Shown piece after piece: positions 57,666-64,000 of a stretch of DNA of 64,000 nucleotides. The translations under genes were made by a program, and so were the position numbers. Under the pieces are notes generated by a model that worked only from the letters and a program-made list of their open reading frames with translations, was not told where the DNA came from and did not search any database. How positions within the stretch are numbered: the first letter of the stretch is position 1; every line of letters begins with the position of its first letter. Source of the stretch: Candidatus Gastranaerophilales bacterium (GTDB lineage Bacteria > Cyanobacteriota > Vampirovibrionia > Gastranaerophilales > Gastranaerophilaceae); assembly GCA_944326455.1 (NCBI GenBank), contig CALVEA010000007.1, forward strand, positions 37,689 to 101,688, in the 5' to 3' direction.

Positions 57666-58724
57666 ATGTACTATCAAGGATTAATAAACAAATATCGTAA
57701 ATATTTACCGGTGACGGATTCAACTCCGGTAATTACACTTAATGAGGGAAATACTCCTTTAATAAAAGCGGATAATCTTGCAAAAAAAATTGGCTTGGAA
57801 TCTAATTTGTATTTAAAATTTGAAGGTTCAAACCCGACAGGAAGTTTCAAAGATCGCGGTATGACAATGGCTGTAACTAAAGCTAAAGAAGCCGGAGCCG
57901 GTGCTATTATTTGTGCTTCCACCGGAAATACTTCAGCTTCTGCGGCAGCTTACGGAGCGAAGGCAGGAATTAAGACTTTTGTACTTATTCCTGACGGATA
58001 TATTGCACTTGGAAAATTATCTCAAGCTATGATGTATGGTGCGGAAATCATTGCTATACAAGGAAATTTTGACCGTGCACTTGAATGCGTGAGAGAGATT
58101 TCGGAAAAATACCCGGTAACTCTGGTCAATTCTGTTAACCCGTTCAGAATAGAGGGTCAAAAAACCGGTGCATTTGAAATCTGTGATGCCTTAGGCAAAG
58201 CTCCGGAGTATCACTTTATTCCGGTAGGAAATGCGGGGAATATAACAGCTTACTGGAAAGGATATAGAGAATACTTCAAAGAAGGAATTATCAAGACCCT
58301 GCCTAAAATGATGGGTTATGAAGCCGAAGGCTCTGCTGCAATTGTAAGAGGCGAACGGATTATGAATCCGGAAACTTTTGCAACGGCTATAAGAATAGGA
58401 AACCCTGCCAGCTGGACACAAGCGGAAGCTGCCAGAGATGAAAGCAAGGGTAAAATAGGGTGTGTGACAGATGAAAAGATTGCGGAAGCTTATAAAATGC
58501 TGGCTTCTACAGAAGGTATTTTGTGTGAACCCGCAAGTGCAGCATCTGTAGCAGGTTTGATACAAGCTAATAAAGAAGGTTTGGTTGAAGCTGGAACAGA
58601 TATTGTATGTATTCTCACCGGAAACGGGCTTAAGGATCCGGATAATGCTATCAAGTATTCAAATGCTGATGTTAAAAAGACATCTTCCGAATTAGATGAT
58701 GTATTAAGAGCAATGGGAATTTAA
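57666..58724 (+). CDS. thrC: Threonine synthase
   Basis: 352 residues, PLP enzyme converting phosphohomoserine to threonine. The PLP lysine is K62 in GSFKDRGM. TGNTSASAAAYGAKAG and PVGNAGNITAYWKG bind the phosphate, and ILTGNGLKDP is near the C-terminus. AAGGAAGGA upstream is the ribosome site. It is separated from hom by about 230 bp that include an octamer array. It ends 3 bp before proB. Confidence 0.96.
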   Translation: MYYQGLINKYRKYLPVTDSTPVITLNEGNTPLIKADNLAKKIGLESNLYLKFEGSNPTGSFKDRGMTMAVTKAKEAGAGAIICASTGNTSASAAAYGAKAGIKTFVLIPDGYIALGKLSQAMMYGAEIIAIQGNFDRALECVREISEKYPVTLVNSVNPFRIEGQKTGAFEICDALGKAPEYHFIPVGNAGNITAYWKGYREYFKEGIIKTLPKMMGYEAEGSAAIVRGERIMNPETFATAIRIGNPASWTQAEAARDESKGKIGCVTDEKIAEAYKMLASTEGILCEPASAASVAGLIQANKEGLVEAGTDIVCILTGNGLKDPDNAIKYSNADVKKTSSELDDVLRAMGI

Positions 58725-58727
58725 TAA

Positions 58728-59873
58728 ATGGAACGCAAAGATTTTATTAACGCTAAGAGAATTGTTATAAAACTCGGAACAAATGTTTTAAGAAACGAAG
58801 ACGGAGAGGTTGCAATATCCAGAATATATTCCTTTATTGAAGATATGGCAAAACTTGTTCGCCAGGGAAAAGAAGTTATTTTAGTAACGAGCGGAGCTGT
58901 GGGGCTGGGAAAAAAGAAGCTTAACCTTGAATCAACAGACGAAGATGGGTTGAAACAAGCTTGTGCTGCTGTAGGACAGAGCCGCTTGATGGCATTTTAT
59001 GAGAATGGATTTGGGATATACAGTATTCCTATTGCCCAAATTCTTTTAACAGAAGATGATTTTTCGCTGCGTCATAGATATCTGAGTTTAAGAACAACAT
59101 TAAATAAGATTCTGGAGTTTGGTGTAGTTCCTATTATTAACCAAAATGATACAGTGTCTACAATAAAGATGAATACAATGCTCTCAGGGGTAAAAGTCTG
59201 TTTTTCGGATAATGACAAGCTTTCTGCGCTTGTATCAAGTGAGCTTGATGCAGATTTATTGATTCTGTTATCGGATATTGACGGACTTTATACAGCAAAT
59301 CCTAAAACAAATCCGGATGCAAAGTTAATTCCAGAAGTAAGCAATGTAACAGATGAGATTATGTCTCTTGGGACAGATGCTTCCGAAGGCGGAAGAGGCG
59401 GAATGCGAACCAAGCTTGAAGCTGCCAAACTTGTTACAAGGTTCGGCGGAAAAGTTCTTATTGCAAATGGTAAAATCCCTTATGTTATAAATAAAATATT
59501 TAATTGTGAGCCTATTGGCACAATGTTCCTTCCGACCAGTGAGAATCTTTCAGACAAAAAACGCTGGATTGGTTATGCTACAAATATAAAAGGGCAGTTA
59601 ATAGTTAATGACGGTGCCAAAAGAGCTGTTTTGGAATCTTGCTCAAGCTTGCTTCCTATCGGAATTATTAACGTAGTCAACGATTTTAGACAAGGTGAAG
59701 TTGTTTCTATATGTGATGAAAACAATGTTGAATTTGCCCGCGGCATGGTTAATTACAGCTCTGAAGAATGCAGAAAAATTGTCGGAGCACATTCCGATGA
59801 TATAGAAGATATTCTCGGATACAAAAACTATGACGCTGTAATCACAAGAGACAATATTACAAGTTTGCTCTAG
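58728..59873 (+). CDS. proB: Glutamate 5-kinase with PUA domain
   Basis: 381 residues. First step of proline synthesis. The amino-acid kinase fold shows VIKLGTNVL, VTSGAVGLG, AAVGQSRLM, NQNDTV, FSDNDKLSALV and GRGGMRTKLEAAKL. A C-terminal PUA domain (about 285-375, KGQLIVNDGAKRAVLE) is present. It follows thrC by 3 bp. No proA is adjacent. Confidence 0.96.
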   Translation: MERKDFINAKRIVIKLGTNVLRNEDGEVAISRIYSFIEDMAKLVRQGKEVILVTSGAVGLGKKKLNLESTDEDGLKQACAAVGQSRLMAFYENGFGIYSIPIAQILLTEDDFSLRHRYLSLRTTLNKILEFGVVPIINQNDTVSTIKMNTMLSGVKVCFSDNDKLSALVSSELDADLLILLSDIDGLYTANPKTNPDAKLIPEVSNVTDEIMSLGTDASEGGRGGMRTKLEAAKLVTRFGGKVLIANGKIPYVINKIFNCEPIGTMFLPTSENLSDKKRWIGYATNIKGQLIVNDGAKRAVLESCSSLLPIGIINVVNDFRQGEVVSICDENNVEFARGMVNYSSEECRKIVGAHSDDIEDILGYKNYDAVITRDNITSLL

Positions 59874-59973
59874 TTTTAAAAAATATCCGATATTAGAACA
59901 GTACAATATCCTTCCGGAATAAATAGGAAAAGCTGTTTTAATCCCGATTATACTTTATTTGCCGGTGGAATTA

Positions 59974-61239
59974 TTATGCTTCTTTTCCGCAGCAATTTTT
60001 GTATTTTTTCCCGCTGCCGCAAGGACAAGGGTCATTACGACCGACTTTTTGTGCTGGAATAGCCACAGGTTCAGGCTTTGGTGTTGAAATTATATCAAAC
60101 ATTTGTGAAAATGCATTTGAACAGTACAAAACAGTTGCAGAAGAGTATATATTATTATTCAAGTATTCGGATTTATATTCCTGCAAAAGTTCATCAAATG
60201 TATATGAAGTGTTGAGAGTTTCGTTTATAACTTCCATAAAATTAGAGTATTCATTATGCACTCTCCTTAATATTGAATCCGGTATAGAATCGTTTGTCAG
60301 GAAGTATTCAATACATTCTTTCTGATTTTCTATTGAGTTTTTATTTGCAAATATTTTTGTAAAAGTTTCGTAGAATGGTATTGCATAAAGACCTTTTTCT
60401 TTATCAAATATAACTGCAACATCATAGATTTCGGAGTGAGAAGAAAATCCGCCGAGAGAATTTTCTAAAAAGTTTGAATAATTATTATCCAGTTCTTTTA
60501 CATGGAAAAATTTATAAGTATCAAGGTTAGATATCTTATCTGATAAGTCAACTTCTTCGCCGTCGTTAAAAGCGCCTATGATGTCATCAGCGTGTTTATT
60601 GGTGGTTAAAATAGTATCTTTACCAAAAGTGTTTATAAATTTCTCATACATTTCTGCAACGATTGTCTTAATTTCGTTTTCTTTTTCCGGGTTATCAATA
60701 TAGAGCAGTTTTGGATTCTGGACGAGTTTCATGACAGCATATCTCATAGCTTCTTCTTTTTGTGAATGAGAAAGAACGCTTGAAATTTCTATAACATAAT
60801 ATTCATCTTTGAACTTAAAGATTCTGGCTGCAATATATTGTCCGGCATAAACTCCGCGGAAACTGGTCATTTTGGTAAGGGAGAGAACGGTATAAGTTTT
60901 TTCATTAATAAGGTTATGTAATTCAAATCCGTTTTTCAGAATTTTCTTTATCTCAAAAATAGAGGCTTGAGTATCAGAAAGGCTTTCTGCGATTTCTTTA
61001 TTTTTGTACTTTCCTTCTTCCAGAAACATTTTCATGACAGGTTTATGTTCTTTTCCGATTCTTCTTTCAAAAATATATGGCAGAAAAACTTTTTCCATCT
61101 GGTTTAGTGAAATATCTCTTGCGCCTATTGTAGCAAGATATTCATAAAAATCCTCTTTTACGATTTCGTTTGTCTGGGTAAAATCAAAAATATCTTTAAC
61201 AACGTCATTTATTTCATTAATCTTTTCTATGACTGTCAT
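59974..61239 (-). CDS. Hypothetical 421-residue protein with C-terminal SEC-C zinc motif
   Basis: The last 20 residues form a SEC-C motif (C405-P-C407-GSGKKYKNC416-C417), the zinc tail used by SecA to bind SecB/ribosomes and by many stress-related proteins. The preceding ~380 residues are mostly helical and unfamiliar; the N-terminal part ([25 protein letters not shown]) might contain a winged-helix-like stretch. No signal peptide. It lies downstream of groEL on the same strand, beyond a terminator. GGAGAGGG is its ribosome site. Confidence 0.75.
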   Translation of the reverse strand: MTVIEKINEINDVVKDIFDFTQTNEIVKEDFYEYLATIGARDISLNQMEKVFLPYIFERRIGKEHKPVMKMFLEEGKYKNKEIAESLSDTQASIFEIKKILKNGFELHNLINEKTYTVLSLTKMTSFRGVYAGQYIAARIFKFKDEYYVIEISSVLSHSQKEEAMRYAVMKLVQNPKLLYIDNPEKENEIKTIVAEMYEKFINTFGKDTILTTNKHADDIIGAFNDGEEVDLSDKISNLDTYKFFHVKELDNNYSNFLENSLGGFSSHSEIYDVAVIFDKEKGLYAIPFYETFTKIFANKNSIENQKECIEYFLTNDSIPDSILRRVHNEYSNFMEVINETLNTSYTFDELLQEYKSEYLNNNIYSSATVLYCSNAFSQMFDIISTPKPEPVAIPAQKVGRNDPCPCGSGKKYKNCCGKEA

Positions 61240-61353
61240 ATCCCTCTCCTTACTTGTATCTGTAATAAGAATACCTTAAGCAAAGTGTTTTGACAATAAT
61301 CTTTGTTACTACTCTTTTAGGGAAGCGAGTAATAGTGCTTGTCTTTTTAAAAT

Positions 61354-61385
61354 AAGGCGGGTGAGGCTTTTGCCTCACCCGCCTT
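61354..61385 (-). terminator. groEL terminator
   Basis: A perfect 14-bp stem AAGGCGGGTGAGGC/GCCTCACCCGCCTT around TTTT (61354-61367, 61372-61385), followed on the minus strand by ATTTT. Confidence 0.8.
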
Positions 61386-61427
61386 GGATTTTAGTAAATC
61401 GAGAATTTGCAGTTTATTTTTTTACGA

Positions 61428-63089
<1,662 letters not shown>

Positions 63090-63098
63090 TTATTTCAA

Positions 63099-63130
63099 GT
63101 TAATAAGTAAATAGGTTAATAAGTAAATAA
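63099..63130 (+). repeat. Octanucleotide array on the groEL side of the S23 gene
   Basis: GTTAATAA, GTAAATAG, GTTAATAA, GTAAATAA on the plus strand. It sits between the groEL ribosome site and the stop of the four-helix-bundle gene. Confidence 0.88.
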
Positions 63131-63136
63131 GATATT

Positions 63137-63508
63137 TTAGTATAATTCAGTTAAATCAGTTTTATCAGCATTATTTAAATATTTTTTTATGCCTTGAACC
63201 AGTGCATTAATTTTGCCTAATTTTTGTAATAATAAGTCAGTATTTAAATAATCCAGGTTTTGCGCTATTAAAAGTTGTGTTTCGACTTCTGCAATTGAAC
63301 CTAGGGCAATATCAAGAAACCTTAATGTGTCTTTTATGCTGCTTCTTGCGCAACCTTCTGCAATATTTGAAGGGATTGAGACAGAAGCACGTCGAATTTG
63401 GGAGGTTAGTCCCCACATTTCTTCTTTGGGGAAGTTACAAGTTGCCTTGTAAATATCAGTTACAAATTGTATAGCTTCTTTCCAGGCTTCAAGATCTCTA
63501 TGATGCAT
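63137..63508 (-). CDS. Four-helix-bundle protein of the S23/23S-rRNA-intervening-sequence family
   Basis: 123 residues. RDLEAWKEAIQFVTDIYKAT, FPKEEMWGLTSQIRRASVSI and the signature SIPSNIAEGCAR define the S23 family, which also includes the Avd accessory protein of diversity-generating retroelements. These proteins pentamerise and bind nucleic acid. Many are carried by intervening sequences in 23S rRNA or by other selfish insertions. Here it splits groES from groEL on the same strand and is flanked by inverted octamer arrays, consistent with an inserted element. It has only a weak ribosome site (AAGAAG). Confidence 0.88.
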   Translation of the reverse strand: MHHRDLEAWKEAIQFVTDIYKATCNFPKEEMWGLTSQIRRASVSIPSNIAEGCARSSIKDTLRFLDIALGSIAEVETQLLIAQNLDYLNTDLLLQKLGKINALVQGIKKYLNNADKTDLTELY

Positions 63509-63518
63509 AATAAACTTC

Positions 63519-63549
63519 TTATTAACTTAGCTCTTATTCACTTATTAAC
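63519..63549 (-). repeat. Octanucleotide array on the groES side of the S23 gene
   Basis: On the minus strand GTTAATAA, GTGAATAA, GAGCTAA, GTTAATAA. It begins on the last base of the groES stop codon, and its orientation is opposite to the array at 63099-63130. Confidence 0.85.
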
Positions 63550-63836
63550 TAAACCAAAATCGCCAATGCATCTTTAATAGAAAGAATTTTGTATTCTACT
63601 CCATCCATCTTAATATCTGTTCCTGCATATTTTGCATAAAGAATAACATCACCAACTTTAACATCCATCGGTTCTCTTTCACCGTTTTCACCGATTTTGC
63701 CTTCACCGACAGCAACTACTTCACCTTTTTGAGGTTTTTCTTTTGCGCTGTCCGGAATAAATATTCCGCCTGAAGTCTGCTCTGTATCTTCAATAACTTT
63801 GATAACTATTCTGTCTTGTAGTGGTTTTAATGCCAT
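63549..63836 (-). CDS. groS: Co-chaperonin GroES
   Basis: 95 residues. The lid of the GroEL cage. [42 protein letters not shown] includes the mobile loop (EQTSGGIFI), and [19 protein letters not shown] is typical. AGGAGGAT is the ribosome site. The stop codon touches an octamer array. Confidence 0.98.
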   Translation of the reverse strand: MALKPLQDRIVIKVIEDTEQTSGGIFIPDSAKEKPQKGEVVAVGEGKIGENGEREPMDVKVGDVILYAKYAGTDIKMDGVEYKILSIKDALAILV

Positions 63837-63925
63837 AATATAATCCTCCTATTTTCTACAATTATATTTATATAATAGATTTTAAAAATTATTGAAAAAA
63901 TTAAGAAAATTTTAATAATTGTGTA

Positions 63926-63956
63926 CTACGTACGTAGACAAACGGTCGGATGACAT
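63926..63956 (+). repeat. 31-bp dispersed repeat, copy 2
   Basis: CTACGTACGTAG plus an AACGGTCGG-GACAT stretch, matching 12533-12563. It lies about 90 bp upstream of groES. The similarity continues weakly to a later TACAAG. Confidence 0.75.
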
Positions 63957-64000
63957 GTGTTGCTGTTACAAGATATTTATGTACCCCCGGGTCATCCTCT

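Noticed and set aside
63837..64000. CIRCE/HrcA operator upstream of groES or dnaK
   Set aside because: I looked for TTAGCACTC-N9-GAGTGCTAA upstream of both and saw nothing close.

Overview
The window is an AT-rich, gene-dense bacterial chromosome segment. It starts inside mnmG (the 5' end lies outside) and ends upstream of groES. Several signs point to a Gram-negative, cyanobacteria-related gut lineage such as Gastranaerophilales/Melainabacteria. There is a meso-diaminopimelate-type MurE, a type V autotransporter and a type IV pilin-like protein. ThrS lacks its TGS domain, as I recall for cyanobacterial enzymes. ThyX replaces ThyA. Many lineage-restricted small proteins carry an I-x-F-R/K/G-type N-terminal motif. 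The placement is an inference from composition and family recall; no search was run.

Layout. 1-2831: mnmG end, a SpoIID-type secreted protein, a zinc alcohol dehydrogenase. 2871-6878: two copies of a divergent pair of small membrane-protein genes next to a 466-residue lineage-specific protein, with a broken scrap of that gene between the copies. 7293-11406: nagA, murE and a class B PBP on the minus strand. 11720-14143: a small protein, a repeat-filled gap and a prepilin/YadA-head/S74 chimera. 14471-16989: anmK and mnmE. 17087-22607: a glycan operon (acetyltransferase, GT9, GT2, Fe-S/pyruvyltransferase fusion, GT8). 22753-29121: murF, a small Cys-rich protein, hpf, GT2, rdgB, efp, accB, accC and tRNA-Gly. 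29320-34365: a lineage-specific protein, a DXD glycosyltransferase, coaBC, Nif3 and secreted proteins. 34509-39731: tRNA-Leu with a duplicated tail, thrS, tgt, ndk. 40361-47096: dnaK, coiled-coil proteins, rpe, an orphan OppD-type ATPase, thyX and a solute-binding protein. 47127-56129: an HNH-like protein, an M16 peptidase, typA, an autotransporter and a PHP phosphoesterase. 56181-59873: hom, thrC, proB. 59974-63836: a SEC-C protein and groEL/groES split by a four-helix-bundle (S23-type) gene.

Together the genes serve peptidoglycan synthesis and recycling (murE, murF, PBP, anmK, nagA, spoIID), surface glycan and adhesin display, tRNA modification and charging (mnmE, mnmG, tgt, thrS), fatty-acid initiation (accB/accC), coenzyme A, threonine/proline synthesis and chaperones.

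The most unusual signals are: (1) dispersed 8-bp tandem-repeat arrays (GTGACTAA/GTTAATAA/GTAAATAA/GTGAATAA), often followed by a T-run and a GC-rich palindrome, that also bracket in inverted orientation the S23-type gene inserted between groES and groEL; (2) a pilin-anchored YadA-head protein with a self-cleaving S74 chaperone end; (3) the duplicated membrane-protein module carrying a scrap of its neighbour; (4) a recurrent promoter layout in which the -10 box ends 6-7 nt before the ATG, predicting leaderless mRNAs.
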